A stretch of DNA of 28,150 bases from Chitinophagaceae bacterium (GTDB lineage: Bacteria > Bacteroidota > Bacteroidia > Chitinophagales > Chitinophagaceae): positions 1-28,150 of the forward strand of contig JADKKA010000010.1 in assembly GCA_016720745.1 (NCBI GenBank), in the 5' to 3' direction. The notes under the pieces are model-generated. The model ran no database searches and had not been told where the DNA came from. It saw nothing but the letters and a program-made list of their open reading frames with translations. The position numbers were made by a program, and so were the translations under genes. Shown piece by piece: positions 8,844-15,664 of this stretch; the stretch's first letter is position 1; every line of letters starts with the position of its first letter.

Positions 8844-9253
8844 ATCTTCCCTCTCCACTCCGCTTCCTCTGCTTCTTTTAATTGTCTGGCCCTGATAAGC
8901 CTTGCAGGAATCTGTTCTGTGATCAGCAGTACGATCATGATGACATGATAAATAAACAGCAGGAGCACTACCAGGGAGAAAGTGATATAGGTGATATACC
9001 GCCACTCAATCACGAGGGTGAGCAGGGCACCGGCAAATAGAAAATACAGCGCAACAGGTTTTAATAAGGCCAGTAATAAAAATCCCGAGACACAAAGAAT
9101 ATAAACCGGTATCATCGGGTTGGTGATATGACTGGGAATGGCTAAGATCAGGTGCTGGACCAGACAGGTCAATGAAAGCAGGATCCCGAATAAGCCGCCA
9201 TATTCACAGATATTCTTTTGCTGATTGTTTAGTGTGCTGATAGAAGAACTCAT
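8840..9253 (-). CDS. Small four-TM hypothetical membrane protein
   Basis: A 137-residue protein with about four hydrophobic segments (GLFGILLSLTCLVQHLIL, MIPVYILCVSGFLLLALL, VALYFLFAGALLTLVIEW, ITFSLVVLLLFIYHVIMIVLL) and a charged C-terminal tail (RARQLKEAEEAEWRGKI). No family is recognised. It starts 10 bases after the stop of the alkyltransferase-like gene, so it is probably the last gene of the trmB cluster. Its stop lies 20 bases from that of the convergent oxygenase gene. Confidence 0.65.
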   Translation of the reverse strand: MSSSISTLNNQQKNICEYGGLFGILLSLTCLVQHLILAIPSHITNPMIPVYILCVSGFLLLALLKPVALYFLFAGALLTLVIEWRYITYITFSLVVLLLFIYHVIMIVLLITEQIPARLIRARQLKEAEEAEWRGKI

Positions 9254-9263
9254 CCTTTATTAT

Positions 9264-9653
9264 TTAAAAACCAAGGGCCGTGGCAGGATCCCAGAATAAG
9301 CGGTCGAAGTCCACCACTTTATCATCCTTTACTTTGATCCCTTCCTTTTTTAATAATTGTTCCATGCTGCCGGGCGGCTGGAAATGATGTTTACCGGAGA
9401 GAATGCCCAATCGATTAACCACGCGGTGTGCCGGTACTTTGGGTTTGACTTTTCCCGCCCCATTCATGGCCCATCCCACCATCCGGGCTGATAATTTAGT
9501 CCCTAGACAATTCGCAATGGCTCCATAGGAAGTGACCCTTCCCTTGGGAATCTGCCGGGCGACTTCATAAACCAGTTCAAAGAAATTTTCATCTCTGGTC
9601 CCGGAAGGCTTAACAGTTTTTAAACCGCTTGTATTTTTCTTTTTCGCTGGCAT
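9264..9653 (-). CDS. Alkyltransferase-like DNA-binding protein (Ala at the Cys site)
   Basis: This 129-residue protein is the DNA-binding/active-site domain of the O6-alkylguanine-DNA alkyltransferase family. It has the helix-turn-helix region (IPKGRVTSYGAIANCLG), the base-flipping Arg region (SARMVGWAMNG) and the loop that normally reads PCHR. Here it reads PAHRVVN, with Ala at residue 75 in place of the acceptor Cys. It therefore cannot transfer alkyl groups to itself. It matches the alkyltransferase-like (ATL) proteins, which bind and flip O6-alkylguanine and hand it to nucleotide excision repair. It lies 11 bases after the DUF5522 gene and 10 before the membrane protein gene. The Lys-rich N-terminus (MPAKKKNTSG) is extra relative to minimal ATLs. 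Confidence 0.88.
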   Translation of the reverse strand: MPAKKKNTSGLKTVKPSGTRDENFFELVYEVARQIPKGRVTSYGAIANCLGTKLSARMVGWAMNGAGKVKPKVPAHRVVNRLGILSGKHHFQPPGSMEQLLKKEGIKVKDDKVVDFDRLFWDPATALGF

Positions 9654-9664
9654 GGGACAGAAAA

Positions 9665-9853
9665 TTATTCCTTTTTTTTCAATTCTGTCAGCAGTTCTGA
9701 TTTACGGGGTTCGGGCACATTTTCAAAATGATAGGGACAATGCCGGCAGCCATTGCCGCAGCAATAGCCTTTATCCAGGTGATACTTTTCAGTAAACACC
9801 ACATAGCCATCATCACTGATATAATAATGCAAGCCTTCAGTCAGCCGGTTCAT
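9665..9853 (-). CDS. DUF5522-type small Cys-rich protein
   Basis: A 62-residue protein with the pattern of the DUF5522 family: GLHYYISDDGYVVFTEKYHL then KGYCCGNGCRHCPY. Four Cys and a His in CCGNGCRHC suggest a metal site, Zn or Fe-S. The function is unknown; proteins of this type often lie near tRNA-modification or general housekeeping genes. Its start overlaps the end of trmB by 17 bases, which points to translational coupling, and the ATL gene follows after 11 bases. Confidence 0.8.
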   Translation of the reverse strand: MNRLTEGLHYYISDDGYVVFTEKYHLDKGYCCGNGCRHCPYHFENVPEPRKSELLTELKKKE

Positions 9854-10547
9854 GTGCGATTAGTTTTTCTTTGAGCAGTCCGTCTTTCTCCCGATCACCC
9901 AATGAAACTGGCAATGAGAAGCAGAGATAATGTACGCGGTTACTACCGGCAATATCCAGGGATTCATAATGGGTTTTGATCGCCAGTTCTGCCGATACAT
10001 TTTCGTTGGCAAACACGTGATCATTATCCGTATGAACGGGGCATTGGTACATCTCGGTCACCAGTTTGGTAAAGCGGTACAAATCCGGACTGTCGGTTTT
10101 CAGGTGTATCAAACCACCGGGAGACAGTATTTGTTGATAGAGGCGTAAAAATTTTGGATGGGTCAGTCTTTTTTTGGCCTTGGACAGGCGCAGTTGCGGA
10201 TCAGGAAATGTGATCCAGATCTCGCTCACTTCACCCGGGGCAAAGTACTGGTTCAGCTGATCGATCTGGGTACGCAGGAAGGCTACATTGTCCAGTTTTT
10301 CCTGTAAGGCTTTTCTGGCTCCCACCCATAGGCGGTTGCCTTTCAGGTCCACTCCGATGAAATTGCGTTGCGGATAAAGCCGGCCCAGTCCCAGGGCATA
10401 TTCTCCTTTACCGCAGGCCAGTTCCAGGGTAATGGGATGATTGTTAGCAAAATGGTTCTTCCAGTTGCCGGCTATATTCTCCGGAAACTGAAGCACATTG
10501 GGAAAGGTTTCCAGTTCGGCAAAACGCTGTAATTTCTTCTGGGCCAT
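9837..10547 (-). CDS. trmB: tRNA (guanine-N7-)-methyltransferase
   Basis: TrmB uses S-adenosylmethionine to methylate N7 of G46 in the variable loop of tRNAs. The protein has the SAM-binding start ITLELACGKGEYALGLG, then NFIGVDLKGNRLWVGARKA, the signature EIWITFPDPQLRLSKAKKRLTHPKFL and the C-terminal LKTDSPDLYRFT. I start it at the ATG at 10547 (236 residues). A TTG four codons upstream is open but forms part of the -7 box TACCTTTG, so it would not be transcribed. It begins the overlap chain trmB-DUF5522-ATL-membrane protein and lies 16 bases after the first DUF3078 gene. Confidence 0.95.
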   Translation of the reverse strand: MAQKKLQRFAELETFPNVLQFPENIAGNWKNHFANNHPITLELACGKGEYALGLGRLYPQRNFIGVDLKGNRLWVGARKALQEKLDNVAFLRTQIDQLNQYFAPGEVSEIWITFPDPQLRLSKAKKRLTHPKFLRLYQQILSPGGLIHLKTDSPDLYRFTKLVTEMYQCPVHTDNDHVFANENVSAELAIKTHYESLDIAGSNRVHYLCFSLPVSLGDREKDGLLKEKLIAHEPAD

Positions 10548-10553
10548 AGCGGG

Positions 10554-10561
10554 CAAAGGTA
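10554..10561 (-). promoter_or_regulatory. Bacteroidota -7 box of trmB
   Basis: TACCTTTG matches TAnnTTTG and lies directly before CCCGCT-ATG, in the 16-base gap after the DUF3078 stop codon. Transcription from it would give an almost leaderless trmB message. Confidence 0.5.
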
Positions 10562-10563
10562 AC

Positions 10564-11493
10564 CTAAATTTTTACCTGCAGCCCCACGCCAATGATTGAT
10601 TTCAGTTGTAAGGCAGGAGAAGTATTTTCTTTTCCGAAGAGTCGTACATCATCATCATAAATCAGATCAAGGTTCCAGTTAAAAGCAAGTATCCTGGCGA
10701 TTTTGGCCGTGAGTGCATTGGTCATGTAGAGATCTGCATTCTGTGGTTTTTGCCGGTAATTGGAAAACAAATCAATCCGGCCCCGGTAGGATACATGTTT
10801 ATTAAAGGCTTTCTGGTAATTGATGGTGGCGAATGCACCCAAATGATTAAGCATTTCTCTACCGGGTGATACGCCATAATCGCCTTTGATAGATAAGCTG
10901 TCGTTCTTCACCACAATCCAGCGGGAAGTGAGTGGTGAAATAAAAATGGATAGATCTTTTTTGGCTTTATAGTCGATACCCTGACTAAAAACAATATAAC
11001 CGGGTGATAAAAAATCAGAAGCATAGGTCTTGATATTGTCTTTGTAGTTATAGCCTTTCAGCATCTGTGAGCGGAAGTTCACCAGGGTGGCCAGGTTCAG
11101 GTGATTGCTGAGTGCATAACCATATTTGGAAACCATATCAAAACGATCATCATTTTTGCGGCTGCCGAGGCTGGTGGTATTGACATAACCGAAATTGATA
11201 TCGAGGCTATTGTCCCAGCTCTGTTTATCTTTTTTATAAAAAGCGAAGAGGTTGAGGGAAGTCGCAATGGTCAGAGAAAAATCATCACCACCAGCTGCCC
11301 AGTTACTCAATGTGCCTTGTCCGGCATTGATGGCAAAAATGCCACCGCGTTTCCAACTCCGGCGGCTGGTATCAGTCACCTCTTTTTTGATAGAGCGGGT
11401 GGATTCTGATTGCAGTTTCTTGATAATCGGATCCTGTGCCTTGATGAGTCCGTTGCAACAAAGAATTGCAAGGAGAAAGGAAAGCTTCTTCAT
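10564..11493 (-). CDS. DUF3078 family protein, copy 1
   Basis: A protein of about 309 residues matching DUF3078, a Bacteroidota family of unknown function that looks like an outer-membrane beta-barrel or surface protein. It has a signal peptide (MKKLSFLLAILCCNGLIKAQ), then RSWKRGGIFAINAGQGTLSNWAAGGDDFSLT, the invariant-looking NTTSLGSRKNDDRFDMVSKYGYAL, many alternating beta strands, LFSNYRQKPQNAD and IYDDDVRLFGK, ending on VGLQVKI with an aromatic- and hydrophobic-rich barrel-like pattern. I start at ATG 11493; an in-frame TTG at 11502 adds three residues and is unlikely. A clear paralogue lies at 13563-14486. It may share transcripts with trmB downstream. Confidence 0.85.
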   Translation of the reverse strand: MKKLSFLLAILCCNGLIKAQDPIIKKLQSESTRSIKKEVTDTSRRSWKRGGIFAINAGQGTLSNWAAGGDDFSLTIATSLNLFAFYKKDKQSWDNSLDINFGYVNTTSLGSRKNDDRFDMVSKYGYALSNHLNLATLVNFRSQMLKGYNYKDNIKTYASDFLSPGYIVFSQGIDYKAKKDLSIFISPLTSRWIVVKNDSLSIKGDYGVSPGREMLNHLGAFATINYQKAFNKHVSYRGRIDLFSNYRQKPQNADLYMTNALTAKIARILAFNWNLDLIYDDDVRLFGKENTSPALQLKSIIGVGLQVKI

Positions 11494-11554
11494 GCCTGTC
11501 AAAATATTCGGTTTGGTGACTGGTAATCGTTGCTGTTTGCAGGGTACAAAGCGG

Positions 11555-11562
11555 CAAAGATA
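11555..11562 (-). promoter_or_regulatory. Bacteroidota -7 box of DUF3078 copy 1
   Basis: TATCTTTG matches TAnnTTTG on the minus strand, about 60 bases upstream of the ATG at 11493. No clear -33 element is seen. Confidence 0.5.
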
Positions 11563-11649
11563 ATCCGTGAGTAAAATGAATGAAGAGGGTTTTTTATTTC
11601 ATAAGGACTGTTAAAAAAGGGGGAGAGAAGGGCGCAAAAACCTGCAAGG

Positions 11650-11697
11650 AATTGAAAATTGAAGATTGAAAGTTGAAATCCTGATAGCTTTCGGCAG
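11650..11697. repeat. Relic of the 208-bp repeat
   Basis: The words TTGAAAATTGA and ATTGAAAGTTGAAA are followed by TCCTGATAGCTTTCGGCA, a damaged version of the palindrome TCCCGATAGCTATCGGGA that marks each unit of the arrays at 13.1-15.35 kb. The rest of this gap (11494-11759) shows only the promoter of DUF3078 copy 1. Confidence 0.55.
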
Positions 11698-11759
11698 AGA
11701 ATTGCTGTTTTAAAATGAATTTAGTTTTTAGGAGAGACGAACCATTATTTGTGGCCATA

Positions 11760-13019
11760 TTATTTTTGAACCTTACTTATACTGTCAAGCTTTACAGCAT
11801 ATTCGTCAAGTAAGTCCATGATCATTTTTTGATTCTTTCCGGTTATGGCGCCATTGGAGTTGGTATTGATGATATAATATCTCCCTGTTTTCGTTTCCTT
11901 ATTAAAATAAATCTGGGAATTCAGGCCCGGATCGCCTCCATAATGTCCAAAATTTAGTGTAGCACCAAAACCTATTGTTATTCCCATATTATATTCATCG
12001 CTATAGATGCTGCTGTCTCTTTCCGTAAAATTTCCGGCTTTAAGCTGGGGTGTAAAATATTCCCGATAACTATCTCTGGTAAGTAATGTTCCTTTTCCAA
12101 AGTATCCTTTTAAAAGTTCCAGAATATATTTACTCATATCATCAGCTGTAGTTAACAATCCTCCATCCGGATAGCTGTTTAATGAGTAATAAGGGTAAGG
12201 CGTAGTTTTGTCCTGATAGGTATGTGTATATTTTGAGAAATCAATGCTGTTAAAGTTCCATCCCGACGCCTTCATTTTCAAAGGCGCTAAAATATATTGT
12301 GTTGTAAACTGATCGTAACTGATTCCTGTTGCCTTCTCTACTACCAAAGCGGCCAGTGTGGCCCCCACATTGGAATAAGCATAAATATCTCCGGGTCTGT
12401 TTTCTGAAAATCCTTCTTTCAAATACCATTTTCCCTTTGGATCCAGGATATTGCGCAAAAATTCTTCAATTGATATTTTGGCAGATGGCGGGTTAAAACG
12501 AGTGGGGGAAATATCAATTTTTAAATTGGCAGCAAGATTAAAAGTATCTTTTAATACGATTGTATTTTCCATATAGGCTTTGCTGTCAACAATTGAAGAA
12601 GTATGTGTAGCCAACTGCCGGAGTGTAATTGGAATTTCAGGAAAATCAGGATGCACTACTTTGAAAGGCAGGTATTTGTTGATGGGATCATCCAGTTTTA
12701 ATTTGTTTAATTCCTGTGCTTTAAGAATTGCAAGCCCGATCAATGTTTTTGAAACAGAAGCAATATTCTGAATCGTGTTTGCCGTATAGGGCTGCAAAGG
12801 GTCAAAATTCGCAATACCGAAACCATTTTTATACAACACTTCCTGATCGTTCGCCAGGGCCACTGCAAAACCATTAAAATCTGTTTGCTTACTGATTGCT
12901 GTCAGTTTTTCAGTGAGTTCGCTTTGAGCATTTATAAAATCAGCTGATTGCTGCTTGTCAGTTGTTCCGCAGGAAGCTAAAAGGGACAGGAAACCAATGA
13001 ATGGTAAAAATTTTGACAT
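11760..13019 (-). CDS. Beta-lactamase-family serine hydrolase, lipoprotein
   Basis: A 419-residue protein of the class C beta-lactamase/penicillin-binding fold. It starts with a lipoprotein signal (FIGFLSLLASC, lipidated Cys at residue 17), so it should be anchored to the outer or inner membrane facing the periplasm. Catalytic motifs are complete: SVSK at 88-91 (Ser nucleophile and Lys), YSN at 215-217, and HYGG at 359-362 in the place of the KTG motif. Family members include D-aminopeptidases, esterases and peptidoglycan-directed enzymes; true beta-lactamase activity is less likely. The gene reads more AT-rich than its neighbours and sits between the two DUF3078 paralogues, which may mean it was inserted during or after the duplication. 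Confidence 0.9.
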   Translation of the reverse strand: MSKFLPFIGFLSLLASCGTTDKQQSADFINAQSELTEKLTAISKQTDFNGFAVALANDQEVLYKNGFGIANFDPLQPYTANTIQNIASVSKTLIGLAILKAQELNKLKLDDPINKYLPFKVVHPDFPEIPITLRQLATHTSSIVDSKAYMENTIVLKDTFNLAANLKIDISPTRFNPPSAKISIEEFLRNILDPKGKWYLKEGFSENRPGDIYAYSNVGATLAALVVEKATGISYDQFTTQYILAPLKMKASGWNFNSIDFSKYTHTYQDKTTPYPYYSLNSYPDGGLLTTADDMSKYILELLKGYFGKGTLLTRDSYREYFTPQLKAGNFTERDSSIYSDEYNMGITIGFGATLNFGHYGGDPGLNSQIYFNKETKTGRYYIINTNSNGAITGKNQKMIMDLLDEYAVKLDSISKVQK

Positions 13020-13114
13020 ATTTCAATTTTGTCAAATTAATACGATTGGGTTCAACAAAAGTTACATTTTATTGTAAAGTATTGTGAATAGTAGCGACAG
13101 GCTGATCATTGAAA

Positions 13115-13530
13115 TCCCGATAGCTGTCGGGAGCTCAATGTTCAATGCTCATATACATGTAAGGAACGTTTTTCATGGCCCGGGAGCTGACCATTTCGGG
13201 CAGGCGTATTTCAAATAGACGCTGGCAACATTGCTGACTACTACCGCCGATAACTTGAAAATTGAACATTGATAGTTGAGCATTGAGCATTTCCCCCAGA
13301 TTGAGGAAAATGTTCAATATTCTCCCGATAGCTATCGGGAGCTCAATGTTCAATGCTCATATACATGTAAGGAACGTTTGTTCTAGCCCTGGCCTGGGAT
13401 GTTTCGGGCAGGCGTAAATCAAATAGATGCTGGCAACATTGCTGATTCCTACGGCTGATAACTTGAAAATTGAACATTGAAAATTGAGCATTGAGCATTT
13501 CTCTCATATTGAAGAAAATGTTCAAGCATT
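13115..13530. repeat. Tandem array 1 of a 208-bp palindromic unit (2 units)
   Basis: Two tandem units, marked by the 18-bp palindrome at 13115-13132 (TCCCGATAGCTGTCGGGA, one change) and 13323-13340 (TCCCGATAGCTATCGGGA), 208 bases apart. Each unit reads: palindrome, GAGCTCAATGTTCAATGCTCA, GGAACGTTT, a ~100-base core (TTTCGGGCAGGCGTA, CAACATTGCTGA), then ACTTGAAAATTGAACATTGA and TTGAGCATTGAGCA. The flanking AT-rich words are inverted copies of each other, so a whole unit can fold back. The array ends about 33 bases from the 3' end of DUF3078 copy 2. Confidence 0.9.
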
Positions 13531-13562
13531 TGTAATATATGCTGCCAGCTCAATCCCATCTC

Positions 13563-14486
13563 CTAAAACTTCACCTGCAATCCAATCCCCACCAATGATT
13601 TGATCTGTGTACCGGGCGATGTTTTGTTTGGCCCGAATAAACGCACATCATCATCATAAATAATATCAACTGACCAGGTGACGGCAAATACTTTTCCCAG
13701 TTTGGCATTGAGGGTGTTGGACATGAAGAGATCAATATTCTGTGGTTTCTTCCGGTAATTGGAGAAAAGATCCAGACGACCTTTGTAAGTGATTTGCTTA
13801 CTGAATTCTTTCAGGTAATTGATCGTCACAAAGCCACCAAACTCCAGTGCTGATTTTTTACCGGGCTCCACACCATAGAGTCCTTTATTGGATAAAGCTG
13901 TATCTCTTACAATCACCCAGCGCGCGGTGGAGGGAGAAAAATAAATGGAGAGATTTTTGGTGGGCTTATAATCCAGACCGGCACTGAGCAACAGATACCC
14001 CGGAGCCATGAAATTGGAAGAAAAGGTTTTGACATTATCCGGGAAAATATATCCCTTGAAAAACTGCGAACGCAGATTGAAGAGGCCGCCGATATTCAGT
14101 TTATCATTCAGGGCATGTCCGTACTTGGAGAGAAAATCAAAGCGATCATCGTTCTTGCGGCTACCCAGACTGGTGGTATTGACATACCCAAGATTAAAAT
14201 CAAAAGTATTATCCCAGCTGTTCTTTCCTTTTTTGTGAAAAGCAAACAGGCTCAATACAGAGTTGACCGACAAAGAAAAATTATCGCCTCCCGCTGCCCA
14301 GTTATTCAGGGAGCCCTGTGAAATATTGATGCCGTAGAAACCACCCTTTCTCCAGTGTTTACCGGATGTATCCACTTCTTTTTTGATTGTGCGTTCGGTT
14401 TCGCTTTTCAGTTTTTTGAGTGCATCATCCTGTGCGGTTGATTCAAGGGTGCCGGCAAGGGCCAGCAGCAAGAAGCAGTACTTCAT
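13563..14486 (-). CDS. DUF3078 family protein, copy 2
   Basis: About 307 residues, clearly paralogous to the protein at 10564-11493: the same RKGGFYGINISQGSLNNWAAGGD start, the same NTTSLGSRKNDDRFD block, then LFSNYRKKPQNIDLFMSN, IYDDDVRLFGP and the ending VGIGLQVKF. A signal peptide (MKYCFLLLALAGTLESTAQ) sends it to the envelope. The start is ATG at 14486. The upstream in-frame TTG at 14504 belongs to the -7 box TATTTTTG and is rejected. The gene is enclosed by 208-bp repeat arrays on both sides, and its promoter lies in the ~70 bases between its ATG and the larger array. The function of the family is unknown. Confidence 0.85.
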   Translation of the reverse strand: MKYCFLLLALAGTLESTAQDDALKKLKSETERTIKKEVDTSGKHWRKGGFYGINISQGSLNNWAAGGDNFSLSVNSVLSLFAFHKKGKNSWDNTFDFNLGYVNTTSLGSRKNDDRFDFLSKYGHALNDKLNIGGLFNLRSQFFKGYIFPDNVKTFSSNFMAPGYLLLSAGLDYKPTKNLSIYFSPSTARWVIVRDTALSNKGLYGVEPGKKSALEFGGFVTINYLKEFSKQITYKGRLDLFSNYRKKPQNIDLFMSNTLNAKLGKVFAVTWSVDIIYDDDVRLFGPNKTSPGTQIKSLVGIGLQVKF

Positions 14487-14501
14487 TATGGAATTTTGCG
14501 G

Positions 14502-14509
14502 CAAAAATA
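14502..14509 (-). promoter_or_regulatory. Bacteroidota -7 box of DUF3078 copy 2
   Basis: TATTTTTG matches TAnnTTTG and ends 15 bases upstream of the ATG at 14486. Upstream of it the minus strand enters the 208-bp array, so any -33 element lies within the last few dozen bases before the repeats. Confidence 0.6.
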
Positions 14510-14555
14510 AAGCCTGCTACTATTCGGAAAGAGCTTTTTGAGGGAATAAATAAAG

Positions 14556-15350
14556 AAAATGTTCAATATCCCGATAGCTATCGGGAGCTCAATGTTCAAT
14601 GCTCATATGTGAATAAGGAACGTTTCTCACCGCCCAGGGTTAGTTGTTTCGGGCAGGCGTAAATCAAATAGATTCTGGCAATATTGCTGATTCCTACGGC
14701 TAATAACTTGAAAATTGAACATTGATAGTTGAGCATTGAAAATTTCCCCCAGATTGAGGAAAATGTTCAATATTCTCCCGATAGCTATCGGGAGCTCAAT
14801 GTTCAATGCTCATATGTGAGTAAGGAACGTTTCTCACCACCCAAGGCTTAGCTGTTTCGGGCAGGAGTACATCAAATAGACTCTGGCAACATTGCTGACT
14901 ACTACCGCCGATAACTTGAACATTGAAAATTGATAGTTGAGCATTGAACATTTCCCTCAGATTGAAGAAAATGTTCAATATTCTCCCGATAGCTATCGGG
15001 AGCTCAATGTTCAATGCTCAAGTATGAGTAAGGAGCGTTTGTGATAGCCCTGGTCTAGGAAGTTTCGGACAGGCGTATTTCAAATAGACTCTGGCAACAT
15101 TGCTGATTCCTACGGCTAATAACTTGAAAATTGAACATTGATAGTTGAGCATTGAAAATTTCCCCCAGATTGAAGAAAATGTTCAATATTCTCCCGATAG
15201 CTATCGGGAGCTCTGTCAAGCGGAGGAGCGTTTGTGATAGCCCTGGTCTAGGAAGTTTCGGACAGGCGTATTTCAAATAGATTTTGGCAGCATTGCTGAC
15301 CACTACCGCCGATAACTTGAACATTGAAAATTGATAGTTGAGCATTTTTC
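14556..15350. repeat. Tandem array 2 of the 208-bp palindromic unit (4 units)
   Basis: Four further units are marked by perfect 18-bp palindromes TCCCGATAGCTATCGGGA at 14569-14586, 14776-14793, 14984-15001 and 15192-15209, spaced 207, 208 and 208 bases. Flanks and core follow the layout of array 1, with scattered point changes (CCGCCGATAAC versus TACGGCTAATAAC variants alternate between units). The last unit has lost the GCTCAATGTTCAATGCTCA part just after its palindrome and stops at the T-tract of the ncRNA terminator. A seventh, more diverged palindrome (TCCCGATCGTTACCGGGA) is at 15603-15620, in the 5' part of the ncRNA. Confidence 0.92.
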
Positions 15351-15353
15351 CTC

Positions 15354-15386
15354 AAAAAAAAAGGCCTCCCGTTTCCGGAAGGCCTA
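15354..15386 (-). terminator. Strong intrinsic terminator of the ncRNA
   Basis: On the minus strand AGGCCTTCCG, loop GAAA, CGGGAGGCCT is a 10-bp stem with one G-U pair, followed by nine T (15362-15354). It abuts the last repeat unit of array 2. Confidence 0.88.
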
Positions 15387-15623
15387 TTCGCTGTAGGGGA
15401 AGGGTTCGAACCTCCACGAGGCAGTTAGTTGTAGCACAAAGTTCAGTGGTCGACCCTGGTCGTCCCCACATTGCTGTAGAGACGGCTCTATGCTATATTT
15501 ATCCTGTTAGCCCGCCGAAGCGGATTTTCCTCACCCCCGAGACAAGAGGGCATGTCTGCCAGGCTTACGCCATTTCATCACCCCACAATTTTTAAGATCT
15601 TTTCCCGATCGTTACCGGGATAA
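15354..15623 (-). ncRNA. Candidate structured non-coding RNA with tRNA-like T arm
   Basis: A transcription unit without a protein gene. Promoter: TATATTTG at 15629-15636 (minus) with TTTG 21 bases upstream. End: 10-bp GAAA-capped terminator and nine T. In between, the minus strand has many stable elements. These are a 10-bp hairpin at 15461-15484 (CGUCUCUACA, loop GCAA, UGUGGGGACG), a UUCG-capped CCGC/GCGG hairpin at about 15512-15523, GGC-GUAA-GCC at about 15562-15571, and a T-arm lookalike at 15399-15415 (GGAGG-UUCGAAC-CCUUC). CCCUACA (15398-15392) directly after the T arm can pair with UGUGGGG at 15587-15581, closing a ~196-base domain, or with UGUGGGG at 15470-15464. I do not recognise a known family; it is not RNase P, SRP RNA or a standard tmRNA by sequence. 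Possibly a lineage-specific 6S-like or regulatory RNA. Confidence 0.6.
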
Positions 15624-15628
15624 CAATA

Positions 15629-15636
15629 CAAATATA
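15629..15636 (-). promoter_or_regulatory. Bacteroidota -7 box of the ncRNA
   Basis: TATATTTG matches TAnnTTTG on the minus strand. TTTG at 15658-15661 lies 21 bases upstream as a -33 candidate. The expected start is near 15623, just before the palindrome TCCCGGTAACGATCGGGA. Confidence 0.6.
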
Positions 15637-15664
15637 CGCTCCATCGCCTTTTGATTCCAAATTT

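Noticed and set aside
10554..10556. TTG start for trmB giving a longer protein
   Set aside because: The TTG is part of the -7 box TACCTTTG, and the ATG at 10547 matches the usual start of the family.
14502..14504. TTG start for DUF3078 copy 2
   Set aside because: It is the last part of the -7 box, and ATG 14486 begins directly at a signal peptide.
13115..15350. CRISPR or integron-type array (208-bp units as attC sites)
   Set aside because: The units are alike over their full length with no variable cassettes, and no integrase or cas gene is in the window. The palindrome lacks the attC core layout.
15392..15470. An ordinary tRNA gene on the minus strand
   Set aside because: The acceptor stem and T arm fit, but there is no proper D arm, no canonical anticodon stem-loop with U33, and position 8 is not U. 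The region also forms a better 10-bp hairpin.
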